Below are positions 32,522 to 43,525 of a stretch of DNA of 64,000 bases, piece by piece; position 1 is the stretch's first letter; every line of letters starts with the position of its first letter. A program made the position numbers and the translations under genes. This DNA is from Pogonophryne albipinna (lineage: Eukaryota; Chordata; Actinopteri; Perciformes; Artedidraconidae), in assembly GCA_028583405.1 (NCBI GenBank), contig JAPTMU010000111.1, forward strand, positions 372,001 through 436,000, read 5' to 3'. The notes below the pieces were generated by a model. It made no database searches. It had not been told where the DNA came from and saw nothing but the letters and a program-made list of their open reading frames with translations.

Positions 32522-34358
32522 GTCTGGGACCCCTTCCTGTGGATGGAGCTGACAGGAGGGTCTGGGAACTGGGACTCCTTCCTGTGGATGGAGCTGACAG
32601 GAGGGTTCTGGGAACTGGGACTCCTTCCTGTGGATGGAGCTGACAGGAGGGTCAGGGGACTGGGACTCCTTCCTGTGGATGGAGCTGACAGGAGGGTCAG
32701 GGGACTGGGACTCCTTCCTGTGGATGGAGCTGACAGGAGGGTCAGGGGACTGGGACTCCTTCCTGTGGATGGAGCTGACAGGAGGGTCTGGGAACTGGGA
32801 CCCCTTCCTGTGGATGGAGCTGACAGTAGGGTCAGGGACTCCTTCCTGTGGATGGAGCTGACAGGAGGGTCTGGGAACTGGGACTCCTTCCTGTGGATGG
32901 AGCTGACAGTAGGGTCAGGGACTCCTTCCTGTGGATGGAGCTGACAGGAGGGTCTGGGAACTGGGACTCCTTCCTGTGGATGGAGCTGACAGGAGGGTCT
33001 GGGAACTGGGACTCCTTCCTGTGGGTGTAGCTGACAGGAGGGTCTGGGACTCCTTCCTGTGGATGGGGCTGACAGGAGGGTCAGGGGACTGGGACTCCTT
33101 CCTGTGGATGGAGCTGACAGGAGGGTCTGGGAACTGGGACTCCTTCCTGTGGATGGAGCTGACAGGAGGGTCTGGGAACTGGGACTCCTTCCTGTGGATG
33201 GAGCTGACAGGAGGGTCAGGGGACTGGGACTCCTTCCTGTGGATGGAGCTGACAGGAGGGTCAGGGGACTGGGACTCCTTCCTGTGGATGGAGCTGACAG
33301 GAGGGTCAGGGGACTGGGACTCCTTCCTGTGGATGGAGCTGACAGGAGGGTCTGGGAACTGGGACCCCTTCCTGTGGATGGAGCTGACAGTAGGGTCAGG
33401 GACTCCTTCCTGTGGATGGAGCTGACAGGAGGGTCTGGGAACTGGGACTCCTTCCTGTGGATGGAGCTGACAGTAGGGTCAGGGACTCCTTCCTGTGGAT
33501 GGAGCTGACAGGAGGGTCTGGGAACTGGGACTCCTTCCTGTGGATGGAGCTGACAGGAGGGTCTGGGAACTGGGACTCCTTCCTGTGGGTGTAGCTGACA
33601 GGAGGGTCTGGGACTCCTTCCTGTGGATGGGGCTGACAGGAGGGTCTGGGACTCCTTCCTGTGGATGGAGCTGACAGGAGGGTCTGGGAACTGGGACTCC
33701 TTCCTGTGGATGGAGCTGACAGTAGGGTCAGGGACTCCTTCCTGTGGATGGAGCTGACAGGAGGGTCTGGGAACTGGGACTCCTTCCTGTGGATGGAGCT
33801 GACAGTAGGGTCGGGGACTCCTTCCTGTGGATGGAGCTGACAGGAGGGTCTGGGAACTGGGACTCCTTCCTGTGGATGGAACTGACAGGAGGGTCTGGGA
33901 ACTGGGACTCCTTCCTGTGGATGGAGCTGACAGGAGGGTCTGGGACTCCTTCCTGCGGATGGAGCTGACAGGAGGGTCTGGGACTCCTTCCTGTGGATGG
34001 AGCTGACAGGAGGGTCAGGGACTCCTTCCTGTGGATGGGGCTGACAGGAGGGTTTTGGACTCCTTCCTGTGGATGGAGCTGGCAGGAGGGTTTGGGACTC
34101 CTTCCTGTGGATGGAGCTGGCAGGAGGGTCAGGGAACTGGGACTCCTTCCTGTGGATGGAGCTGACAGGAGGGTCAGGGACTCCTTCCTGTGGATGGGGA
34201 TGACAGGAAGGTCAGGGAACTGGGACTCCTTCCTGTGGATGGGGCTGACAGGAGGGTCTGGGAACTGGGACTCCTTCCTGTGGATGGGGCTGACAGGAGG
34301 GTCAGGGAACTGGGACTCCTTCCTGTGGATGGAGCTGACAGGAGGGTCAGGGACTCCT
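32522..34358. repeat. 45-bp minisatellite, left block
   Basis: About 43 copies of a 45-bp unit (CTCCTTCCTGTGGATGGAGC TGACAGGAGGGTCTGGGAAC TGGGA) mixed with 37-38-bp forms lacking AACTGGGA. Variant runs repeat: for example the order TCAGGGGAC x3, TCTGGGAACTGGGACCCC, CAGTAGGG occurs at 32640-32840 and again at 33200-33400, indicating block duplication of about 560-570 bp. The many ORFs reading FLWMELTGGSGNWDS are repeat artefacts. Confidence 0.95.
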
Positions 34359-34564
34359 TCCATTACATTAAATTGCATTTATCTGACGCTTTTATCCAAA
34401 GCGACCACATTCGACCAGGAAGACACAACCTTGAAGAAAACAGAATCATATAAGTACATCAGGTATCAGAGAGCCACATTTTCAAGTGCTACTCAACTGG
34501 CTATAGATAAGCCAGTCCTTTATTAGTATATAAGTGCTCTGTTAGCAGTTCTTTGTTAGTAATT

Positions 34565-36041
34565 CTATCGCTCGAGGTGGAGTCGAAAGAGATGAGTTTT
34601 CAGTCTGCGCCGGAAGATGTGCAGGCTTTCTGCTGTCCTGATGTCAATGGGGAGCTCATTCCACCATCTTGGAGCCAGGATAGCAAACCCACGTGTTTTT
34701 GCTGATGGGAACTTGGGTCCCCTTCGCAGCGAGGGTGCAGCGAGCTGTTTGGCTGATGCAGAGCGGAGTGCACGTGCTGGGGTGTACGGTTTAACCATGT
34801 CCTGGATGTAGGAAGGGCCAGATCCATTCGCAGCATGGTACGCAAGTACCATTGTCTTGAAGTGGATTCTAGCAGTTACCGGAAGCCAGTGGAGGGAGCG
34901 GAGGAGCGGAGTGGTGTGGGAACATTTAGGAAGGTTGAAGACCAGACGAGCCGCTGCATTCTGGATGAGCTGCAGAGGTCGGATGGCACATGCAGGTAGA
35001 CCAGCCAGGAGGGAGTTGCAGTAGTCTAGGCGTGAGATGACGAGAGCCTGGACCAGAACCTGCGTGGCTTTCTGGGTCAGCTGGGGACGTATCCTCCTGA
35101 TGTTGTAAAGCGTGTATCTGCAGCAGCGGGTTGTAGCAGTGATGTTTGCAGTGAAGGACAGTTTGTTCTCTAGGATCACACCCAGATTCCTTGCAATCTG
35201 AGTCGGGGAAACAACAGAGGTGCCGATGTTGATTGTCAGGTCAAGAGTGGGACAATCTTTTCCCGGAAGGAAAAGCAGTTCAGTCTTGTCAAGGTTGAGC
35301 TTGAGGTGATGAGCAGACATCCACTGATAGATGTCAGCTAGACAAGCAGAGATGCGTGCGACGACCTGGGTCTCTGAGCGGGGAAAGGACAGAATTAATT
35401 GGGTGTCGTCAGCGTAGCAGTGGTATGAAAAACCATGCGGGCTAATGACTGATCCGAGCGAGTTTGTGTACAGGGAGAAGAGGAGGGGACCAAGAACAGA
35501 GCCCTGAGGGACCCCTGTAGTTAATTGACAAGGGTCGGACTCGGACCCTCTCCAAGTGACCCTGTAGGTACGGTCTTTGAGGTATGAGGTGAGGAGGGAA
35601 AGTGCAGAGCCTGAAACTCCAAGTTCTTGGAGAGTGCGAAGGAGGATCTGATGGTTCACCGTGTCGAATGCAGCAGACAGGTCCAACAGGATGATGACAG
35701 AGGAGAGGGAGGCTGCTTTGGCAGTGTGCAGTTCCTCAGTGACAGCAAGGAGGGCAGTTTCTGTGGAGTGACCTGCCTTGAAACCAGACTGGTGCGGATC
35801 CAGAAGGTTGTTCTGATGGAGATAACAGGAGAGTTGTTTAAAGACAGCGCGTTCAAGTGTTTTAGACAGGAACGGGAGGAGAGAGACAGGCCTGTAGTTT
35901 ATAACATCAGACGGGTTGAGAGTGGGTTTCTTTAGGAGAGGGTTTACTCTTGCCTCCTTGAGACTGTTTGGAAAGTGACCAGAAGTTAGAGAAGTGTTGA
36001 TGAAATGGGTGAGAAACGGTAGAATATCAGGAGCGATAGTC
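34565..36041 (-). pseudogene. LINE C reverse transcriptase half
   Basis: Open from the LINE D junction to a stop at 34565. Motifs in order: [96 protein letters not shown] and ARNLGVILENKLSF, then the C-terminal [12 protein letters not shown] and HWLPVTARIHF motifs ending THLFRLHLER. No internal lesion is visible; the copy is dead only because LINE D cuts it in two. Confidence 0.9.
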
Positions 36042-36208
36042 TGAAGCCAGTGTCGGCTGCCTAGCTGGTGCGGAGGTGCGGAGGTGAAAACACGCTGCAG
36101 ACATTTGAGTTATTTTGTAGGAATCCGGGAACTGAGAGTGTAACAAAAGGGCGGGTTGACTACGCAAATACTTTTTTCTTACAGAAGGTAAAGAAAAAGG
36201 AAAGGGAA

Positions 36209-37120
36209 ATGTCAACACGTTTCAGCCAGAAAGGAAAACAGAAACAGGCCGGCACAATGAATCCGCCTGAGGCAAATATACCTGAGGAGGGAGGGGAAGG
36301 CCTCTCTGAAATATTAAAAGAAATCAGAGAATTCCGCATGGAAACTGCTGGGAATTTTGGAGTAATGAAGGAGGAAATAAACGACTTGAGAGAAGGCTTC
36401 GGAGAGCTGAAAATAAGAGCGGATGCAGCAGAATTAAGAATCGCAGAAAATGAAGACCGTGAAATCGGTATGACAAAAATACTCCTTCACAGTTTACGCA
36501 TGCAAAAGCAACTGGAAAATAAATGCGAGGAACTTGAAGGCCGGGAACGACGAAACAATCTGAGGATTTATTCAGTGCCCGAAAAATGTGAGGGAAATAG
36601 CATGATGGACTTTCTGGAAAACTTAATACGCGAGAAACTGGATGTGAGCGGCGAAATTCCCATTGAGAGAGCGCACCGGGCAACGGGGCATCTCACTGGG
36701 CACAGCGACCGTCCCCGATCAATAATAGTCCGCTTCCAAAACTACAACGTGAGGCAAAGGGTGCTACAAGCCGCCTGGGCAAAGAAGGACATCAGGGTGA
36801 AAGATTGCAGGATTTTCTTTGATGAGGACTTCACCACCCAAGTGTTCAAGGAGCGCGCAAAATACAGACAAGTAAGGAAGCAGCTCCAGGAAAGAAACAT
36901 CAAATCCCGCATTCTGTTCCCTGCTAAACTGAAATTATTCGAGAAAAACGGAAAAGTCAGGGTGTTTAACAACCCACAAGATGCGACACAGGGTCTACTG
37001 GAGTATGGTGTCAACATGGAGAGTCCAGCAGGAGAACCGGACTTGGAGTCTACTCTTCAGGCTTCAGGCTTCAGGATGGCAGACACACCGCTCCAGGAAC
37101 CGGAGAACCCCAGGATGTGA
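36209..37120 (+). CDS. LINE D ORF1 protein, L1 ORF1p-like
   Basis: 303 codons from ATG 36209 (MSTRFSQKGKQKQAG; the frame is open further upstream but this ATG follows the leader) to TGA 37120. A heptad-rich coiled coil spans about residues 35-110 (EILKEIREFRMETAGNFGVM, KCEELEGRERRNNLRIYSVP). An RRM-like/C-terminal domain follows (IERAHRA, RSIIVRFQNYNVRQRVLQAA, RILFPAKLKLFEKNGKVRVF). This is the trimeric RNA-binding chaperone layout of L1-type ORF1 proteins, which coat the element RNA. It is intact although the downstream ORF is broken. Confidence 0.85.
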   Translation: MSTRFSQKGKQKQAGTMNPPEANIPEEGGEGLSEILKEIREFRMETAGNFGVMKEEINDLREGFGELKIRADAAELRIAENEDREIGMTKILLHSLRMQKQLENKCEELEGRERRNNLRIYSVPEKCEGNSMMDFLENLIREKLDVSGEIPIERAHRATGHLTGHSDRPRSIIVRFQNYNVRQRVLQAAWAKKDIRVKDCRIFFDEDFTTQVFKERAKYRQVRKQLQERNIKSRILFPAKLKLFEKNGKVRVFNNPQDATQGLLEYGVNMESPAGEPDLESTLQASGFRMADTPLQEPENPRM

Positions 37121-37248
37121 GCTGATGTCGGACGTAAAGACATTAATTGACTCGCTTGATCGGCATGAAAGAGCAAAGGAATGAACAGGTATGTGTGGAG
37201 GGAGTTAACTCCTTGCTGACGTACATGGAAAACAATAAGGACACATAA

Positions 37249-40200
37249 ATGACTGAGCCACTCGGAATCTTTTCCAGATTTGACAACACAGAGTATAACA
37301 TGTACAATTTTGATTATGATGTCGATTCAGAGAATCATGTGTTTAATTATATAAGTGACTCGTGTAAATATTATACAGATGATCAATTTAATGACAATGT
37401 TGGACTTGAAAATACATTTTCTTTAATACATTTCAACTGCAGGAGTCTGTATGCAAACTTTAATAAGATCACTGAATACCTACATACATTTAAAAGTAAA
37501 TTCAAAGTAATTGCCATATCGGAGACTTGGTTAAATAAAGACGAAGTCACTGATTTCCAAATTGAGGGTTACGTGCTACACCATATCAACAGAACCAATA
37601 AGAGAGGAGGGGGTGTGGCTCTTTATGTGGACAGCGTCCTAAAATGCACACTGGTTGAAAAAATGTCAATTGTGATGATGATTTAATGGAATGCATAACT
37701 ATAGAAATTGAAATGGAAAGGAAGAGAAATGTTGTTGTGACTTGTGCATATAGAGCACCAGGATCAAATGTAGAGCTTTTTAAAGATAGTTTAGGAGTAT
37801 TACTGGATGGCCTAAATGAAAATAAAACATGTATTATTTGTGGGGATTTTAACATCGACCTTCTAAATGTATCTAAACACAAAACAACTTCTGATTTCCT
37901 GGATGCATTGTACAGCAGGGGGCTTTATCCCCTAATCACTAAGCCCAGTAGAATAACATCAACTTGTGCAACATTGATCGACAATATCTTTACAAATGTC
38001 ATGGAAAACAATGCTAAGAGTGGGCTAATAATAAATGACATAAGCGACCATTTACCTGTATTTGTAGCATATGATTGGCAATGAAAGAAAAAGAAGGAAG
38101 AGACTTGCAGTAGATATGTCAGGGTAAGGACTGCTGAAGCAAAAGACACATTTAGGAGTGACCTCTTAAAGGAAGAATGGAGAGGGGTTTATGGAGAAGA
38201 TGTAAATGCTGCATATGAGTCCTTCCTAAAAATCTACATATCACTGTATGACAAACATTGTCCCACTGTACTCCGTACATATAAAGGTACTTATCATCAA
38301 AAGCCTTGGATAACCAAAGGCTTACAAAATGCTTGCAAGAAGAAAAATAACCTTTATAAAGATTTCATAAAATGTAGGACAAAGGCAATTGAAAAGCAAT
38401 ACAAGGCATATAAAAATAAGTTGACAGTTATAATGAGACAAGCAAAAAGAGAATATTATAATAATATGTTAAAAGAAAAGAAAATTGATATCAAGGGCAC
38501 ATGGAAAATCTTAAATAATGTTATTGGAAATAAATCTGTATCCACTGGCCAGTCACTTCATTGATGACAAAAATAAGGTTGTTAAAAACATGAATGAAGT
38601 GGTTCATGAATACAACTCTTTTTTTGTAAATGTCGGACCTAATCTTGCAAAGACTATTCCAAAACAACACGATGGGCAAAAAGAGGATGGTGGAATTGGG
38701 GGAAGTAAAGTGTTGCAGTCAATGTTTCTGGGAGAGATAAACGAAATTGAAATGAGATCTGTTGTAGACAAATGCAAAAATAAGACTTCGACAGATAGTG
38801 ATGGGATCGACATGACAATAGTGAAAATGACTATTGACTGCATAATTAAACCGCTAAGCTACATCTTTAATCTTTCATTTCAGACAGGTATTTTCCCAGA
38901 TAGCATGAAAATAGCTAAAGTTATCCCACTTTTCAAAACAGGGGACAAAAGCCAATTTACCAACTACGGACCAGTGTCCTTGCTTTCACAATTGTCAAAG
39001 GTCCTTGAGAAATTGTTTGTCCAAAAATTTGATAATTTTATTGAAAAAAATGAGTTATTGAGTGAGAGTCAGTATGGATTTAGGAAGAATCGATCTACAG
39101 CTTTAGCTTTAATGAAAATAACAGAAGAAATTACAACAGCTATAGAAAGAAAGAAATACACAATAGGTGTATTTATTGACTTAAAAAAGGCATTTGACAC
39201 CATAGACCACTACCTATTAATTTTGAAATTACATAGATATGGTGTGAGAGGAGTAGTTCTAGATTGGTTAAAAAGTTATTTAGATAACAGACAACAATAT
39301 GTAGAATTTGCTGGTAGTACATCGGAGTGTATGAACATAGAATGTGGTGCATCCCGCAGGGCTCGGTTTTAGGGCCTAAACTTTTTATTTTGTACATCAA
39401 TGACATATGTGAAACGTCAACATTATTGCAATTTGTGTTGTTTGCAGATGACACAAATTTATTTTGCTCAGGAGATTACTTAAACATTTTAGCAAAGTGT
39501 ATTGGACATGAAATGGTCAAACTTAAAAGATGGTTTGATGAAAATAAGTTAACCCTAAATTTGAATAAAACGAAGTTTATGGTTTTTGCTAATAGAAAAA
39601 AAGATGAAAACATTTCATTGTCCATTGATGGAGTTTTTATTGAAAGGGTTTCTGAATTTCGGTTCTTAGGTTCTTAGGTTCTTAGGTTCTTAGGTTCTTA
39701 GGTGTGACGCTGGATGAAAACCTGACATGGAAATCACACGTAGCACATGTTAAAACCAAAGTGTCTAGGAATATTTCTGTTCTAAACAAGGCAAAGTATT
39801 TGCTAGATTACAAGGCATTGAGGATGTTGTACTGTTCACTCATTTTGCCATTTTTCATTTATTGTTTAGAAGTGTGGGGCAACACGTATATGAGCAACAT
39901 AAAGCCATTGTCAATATTACAGAAAAGGGCAGTAAGAATAATTCATAAAGCTGACTCAAGAGAACACACCAACAGACTGTTTTTTAAGTCAGGACTCTTG
40001 AAACTCAAAGATATAGCTGAGCTGCAGACATCATCAGTAATGCACAAAGCAGAATGTTACCAGCATATTTACAACAGTTGTTTGTTTTTGGATCAGACAA
40101 GGAAGACCACAGAAGGAAATTAAATTTTAAGCATCCATATGCAAGGACTACTCTTAAACAAATGTGTATTTCGGTAGTTGGTGTACAATTGTGGAATTCT

Positions 40201-40296
40201 CAACACAAGGATCTAAAGAATTGTATATGTATTTTTCAGTTAAAGAAGTTGTATAAATTAAGAAAGATGGGACTATATGAAGCAGAATGTGAATAA
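37249..40296 (+). pseudogene. LINE D endonuclease-reverse transcriptase, frameshifted
   Basis: Endonuclease motifs are split over frames: SLIHFNCRSLYANFNKI and VIAISETWL (37249-37680), then TCIICGDFNIDLL and DISDHLPVFVAYDWQ (37686-38084). RT pieces follow: FIDLKKAFDTIDHYLL (38518-39372), [19 protein letters not shown] and FADDTNLFCSGDYL (39327-39677), and VTLDENLTWKSHVAHV to the C-terminus (39704-40296). Frame breaks occur near 37680, 38084, 38518, 39350 and 39665. The last is an expanded octamer (GGTTCTTA x5, 39660-39701) inside the conserved RFLGV motif. The usual YADD appears here as FADD. Dead copy. Confidence 0.87.
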
Positions 40297-40800
40297 GTCT
40301 ATGTACTCTGGTCCTTCATGTTTTTGATGTCTTTGATGTGATGTCTCCTCTGTATTTGCGGGTCCCATTGCCATTGTTATTGTTGTTGTTGTTATTGTTA
40401 CTATTATCATCATGCGTCGCTTTCCACCTTCTTCTCCAGTAGGACTCAGATGAGGGTGTTGCACTTTTCTTTTCTTTTCCTTATACATGTTGTTTTGTTT
40501 ATTTCCGTTAACCGTCAAGTGGGAAATAAGTATTTTTTTGTGTTTCTGTTAGTATCCTAAGATACTGTTATGTTTGGCTGTGAAGAAAAAAAAAAAAAAT
40601 ATATATATATATTATTATTATGAAGGGCAGACCATCTATTTGTTTTTTGTTTTTTTTAGAAAGGGGCAGGTCACATAAGATTTTATTCTTCTCCCTGCTC
40701 CTTTTCGCTCAATGGTAGTCATGTTTTGTGGCAATTATTGTACATTTGGTTTTGTGTACCATGAGCGGGACAAATAAAAATGAAATGAAATGAAATGAAG

Positions 40801-42294
40801 GAGGTTTGAAGGGATAGGGTCCAGAGGACAGGTGGTAGGGCGGGCAGAGGTAATGAGGGTAAGAACCTCACTTGGAGAGAGAGGGGAAAAGGAGGTCAGT
40901 GTGTGGGTGGAAGGAGGGTCTGGTGACCCAGCGGTGAGTAGAGGTGAGTCAGAAAAAGAAGAGCGAATATCATCAACCTTTTTTTCAAAGTGGTTAACAA
41001 AGTCGCTTGACAGAAGGGAGGAGGGGGAAGGGGCTTTGGGGGGGTCCAAGAGGGTGGAGGGGGAAGGGGCTTTGGGGGGGTCCAGGAGGGAGGAGGGGGA
41101 AGGGGATTTGGGGGGGTCCAAGAGGGTGGAGAAGATGGAAAATAGTTTTTTGGGATTGGAATAGGAAGATTGGATCTTATCTTGAAAGAAAGTGCTTTTT
41201 GCCTGAGAGATGGAAGCAGAGAAAGAGGAGAGGAGAGCCTGATAGGATAGGAGGTCGTCACGGTGTTTGGATTTCCACCGTTTCCGCTCTGCTGCCCTAA
41301 GGACGGTTCTATTAGCACGCAGTGCGTCATTTAGCCAGGGAGCAGGAGGGGACTGACGAGCCTGCCGAGATGTGAGAGGACAGAGAGAGTCCAGAGAGGA
41401 TGAGAGAGTAGAGAGGAGAGTTTCTGCAGCAGAGTTTGGAGGCAGGAGTTGGAACGAGTCAGAGGAAGGGAGGGCTGAGAGCACAGATGAGGCAAAGGTA
41501 GAGGGGGAGAGGGAACGAAGGTTACGGCGGACAGGTGCAGGATGAGAAGAGATTAGTTTGTTATGTTTGGAAAGGGGTAGAGAGAATGAAATGAAGAAAT
41601 GATCGGATGTGTGGAGCGGGTTTACGGAGAGGTTAGAAGTAGAGCAGTTCCTTGAGAATATGAGATCAAGGACATTGCCAGCTTTATGAGTTGGTGGGGA
41701 CGGAGACAGTGAGAAAGCAAAGGCGGTTAACAGAGATGTTAGTTCGTCTATCTTCCCTGTCTGGAGGTTGAAGTCTCCGAGAAGTACAGCGGGAGGGCCA
41801 GTTTCAGGGATGTGTGAGAGGAGATTATCTAATTCCTCCAAGAAGTCCCCCAAGGCGCCTTGTGGACGGTAGAGAACAACAATGGTTAATTGTATAGGAT
41901 GGGTTACTGTGACGGCATGGAATTCAAAGGTGGAAGGAGTGAAGTTAGGTAGCTTGAAGAGGGAACAGCTCCATTTGGGAGAGAGCAGGAGACCAGTGCC
42001 ACCTCCTCTGCCAGTGGGTCTGGGTGTATGGGAGAAGGAATATGCTGTGGAGAGAGCTGCTGGGGTGGATGTGTTGGATGGAGTAATCCACGTCTCAGTG
42101 AGAGCAAGGAAATCCAGAGACTGCAGGGAAGCGTAGCCAGAGATGAAGTCAGCCTTAGGAACAGCTGACTGGCAGTTCCACAGGCCGCCTGAAACTAGAT
42201 GTTGGATCTCAGTGGAGCATGTGGGATAGACGAGAGCAGGCCGGTTATAGCGATTAGGAGATACACGGGGCCAGCGATGATTGCGAGAAGACAC
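40801..42294 (-). pseudogene. LINE C endonuclease half
   Basis: Starts MSSRNHRWPRVSPNRYNRPA at 42294. AP-endonuclease motifs follow: SLDFLALTETWITPS, TGRGGGTGLLLSP, VLLGDFNLQTG, GNVLDLIFS and HTSDHFFISFSLPL. A linker carries four imperfect LLDPPKAPSPSS repeats of about 13 codons (41020-41140) before TLITSARPTTCPLDPIPS. The frame runs intact to the LINE D insertion point. Confidence 0.9.
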
Positions 42295-42302
42295 ATGAAC
42301 AG

Positions 42303-42771
42303 TGGATGGGGCTGACAGGAGGGTCAGGGAACTGGGACTCCTTCCTGTGGATGGAGCTGACAGGAGGGTCTGGGACTCCTTCCTGTGGATGAAGCTGGCA
42401 GGAGGGTCTGGGACTCCTTCCTGTGGATGGAGCTGACAGGAGGGTCAGGGACTCCTTCCTGTGGATGGGGCTGACAGGAGGGTCAGGGAACTGGGTCTCC
42501 TTCCTGTGGATGGGGCTGACAGGAGGGTCTGGGTCTCCTTCCTGTGGATGGAGCTGGCAGGAGGGTCTGGGACTCCTTCCTGTGGATGGAGCTGGCAGGA
42601 GGGTCTGGGACTCCTTCCTGTGGATGGAGCTGGCAGGACGGTCAGGGAACTGGGACTCCTTCCTGTGGATGGGGTTGACAGGAGGGTCTGGGACTCCTTC
42701 CTGTGGATGGAGCTGGCAGGAGGATCTGGGACTCCTTCCTGTGGATGGAGCTGGCAGGAGGGTCAGGACTT
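42303..42771. repeat. 45-bp minisatellite, right block
   Basis: About 11 further units of the minisatellite at 32522-34358, resuming as GTGGATGGGGCTGACAGGAG after LINE C. Short (about 37-bp) and GCTGGCAGG variants dominate, as in the right end of the left block. Confidence 0.93.
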
Positions 42772-42784
42772 TAATTTGTTATTA

Positions 42785-43193
42785 AAGCTACAGACCCAGA
42801 GTCATCTCTTTAGTAACAGCTGGAAGAGAGGGGGGGGTTAGAAGTATCTGTTTGGGGTTTGGAGCAGGACGCTTCAGATATCTGAGACCCACAATATATG
42901 CCTACAAACAGCATGATAGGAGACCTTGAATGTGAAGTGGGCGTGGTTCAATCCAAACTGGGTTTGAGAAACGGGGGTACCCGGGGGTCGACGTGTTTTG
43001 GAAGTAATATGGTCTGTGTTTACATTAGCAAGTAGCGCTAACTAGAAATAGAGGGGTTTGAAGCGTGGCTAGAATGGGTGATCTGTTTGGTATTTTGAGC
43101 ACACTTCAAAGACATGTTTTTTTTAAGTATTTGTATATATCTGAGACCCACAATATATGCCTCAAAACAGCACGATAGGAGACCTTTAAGGCG
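42785..43193. mobile_element. MITE-like repeats downstream of CYP7 (AGGTCTCCTAT family)
   Basis: On the minus strand, 43193-42876 contains two copies of a module starting TTAAAGGTCTCCTATC or AAGGTCTCCTATC, then GGCATATATTGTGGGTCTCA. The distal one continues into TCCTGCTCCAAACCCCAAAC and CTCTCTTCCAGCTGTTACTA (42810-42865), a single unexpanded copy of the 80-bp unit amplified at 54284-62566. The same family also appears at about 52510-52562 and at 63100-63121. It is non-coding and begins about 20 bp after the CYP7 stop codon, so it would lie in the 3' UTR. Confidence 0.7.
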
Positions 43194-43213
43194 AGAGGTT
43201 ATGAAGGTGGAAG

Positions 43214-43525
43214 CTACTCGGCCGGGCTCTGGCTGGCGGCTCTCAGCCGGTAGTGGAAGCGTACGTCTGCGTCCGGCAGCAGGATGCCCAGCCCGACCCG
43301 GCTGTAGTCCAGAGAGACCCGGTTCTGACCCGGCTGCAGGTCCAGGTCCAGGTACAGCAGCACCAGACTCAGGAACTGCTTGATCTCGTCGACGGCGAAG
43401 TATCGTCCGGGACACATGGAGGCGCCGGAGCCGAAGGGCATCAGGAAGAACTTCAGCTTCTGCCCGCTCTTATAGAAGTCCGTCTTCACACGGCCATCCT
43501 GGACGAAGCGGTCGTAGCGGAACGA
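43214..43525 (-). CDS. cyp7b1-like: CYP7-family P450, last coding exon (heme-binding)
   Basis: 103 codons plus TAG (43214-43216). The acceptor is a pyrimidine-rich tract ending CTCCAG directly before 43525. It encodes SFRYDRFVQDGRVKTDFYKS, the heme-binding signature FGSGASMCPGRYFA (Cys ligand codon at 43412-43414), EIKQFLSLVLLYLDLDL and the C-terminal SRVGLGILLPDADVRFHYRL. This is the CYP7/CYP8 C-terminal pattern. CYP7 enzymes are ER-membrane sterol 7-alpha-hydroxylases of bile-acid/oxysterol metabolism. The exon is intact and joins the upstream exon in phase 0. CYP7A1 and fish CYP7C1 remain possible. Confidence 0.9.
   Translation of the reverse strand, partial: SFRYDRFVQDGRVKTDFYKSGQKLKFFLMPFGSGASMCPGRYFAVDEIKQFLSLVLLYLDLDLQPGQNRVSLDYSRVGLGILLPDADVRFHYRLRAASQSPAE

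Larger units (their letters stand above)
36047..40795 (+). mobile_element. LINE D, non-LTR retrotransposon inserted in LINE C
   Basis: Plus-strand element flanked by TGAAG (36042-36046 and 40796-40800). It has two ORF regions and a 3' end AAATAAAAATGAAATGAAAT that merges with the target duplication. ORF1 is intact; the endonuclease-RT region is frameshifted several times. The EN/RT motifs place it in the broad Jockey/CR1-type group; I cannot fix the clade. Confidence 0.88.
34359..42302 (-). mobile_element. L2-type LINE C, split by LINE D
   Basis: A minus-strand LINE inserted in the 45-bp minisatellite. Its 3' tail (plus strand ATTACATTAAATTGCATTTATCTGACGC) is at 34359 and its 5' end is near 42302. 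The endonuclease half is at 40801-42294 and the RT half at 34565-36046; LINE D lies between. Removing LINE D and one TGAAG copy rejoins the frame seamlessly across a conserved stretch (PSNLL then QTIAPDILPFL). The minisatellite resumes at 42303. Confidence 0.9.

Noticed and set aside
32447..34526. Repeated ORFs FLWMELTGGSGNWDS on the plus strand and PPVSSIHRKES on the minus strand
   Set aside because: The 45-bp period is a multiple of three, so frames stay open by arithmetic; both strands are open equally.
43214..43525. Prostacyclin synthase (CYP8A) or CYP8B identity for the P450
   Set aside because: The exons here have introns at CYP7-like positions, and the GAHH...WASVGNT, LSREQLDSMVLLESSI and FGSGASMCPGR motifs fit CYP7B/CYP7A better; fish CYP8B genes are, as far as I know, intronless.
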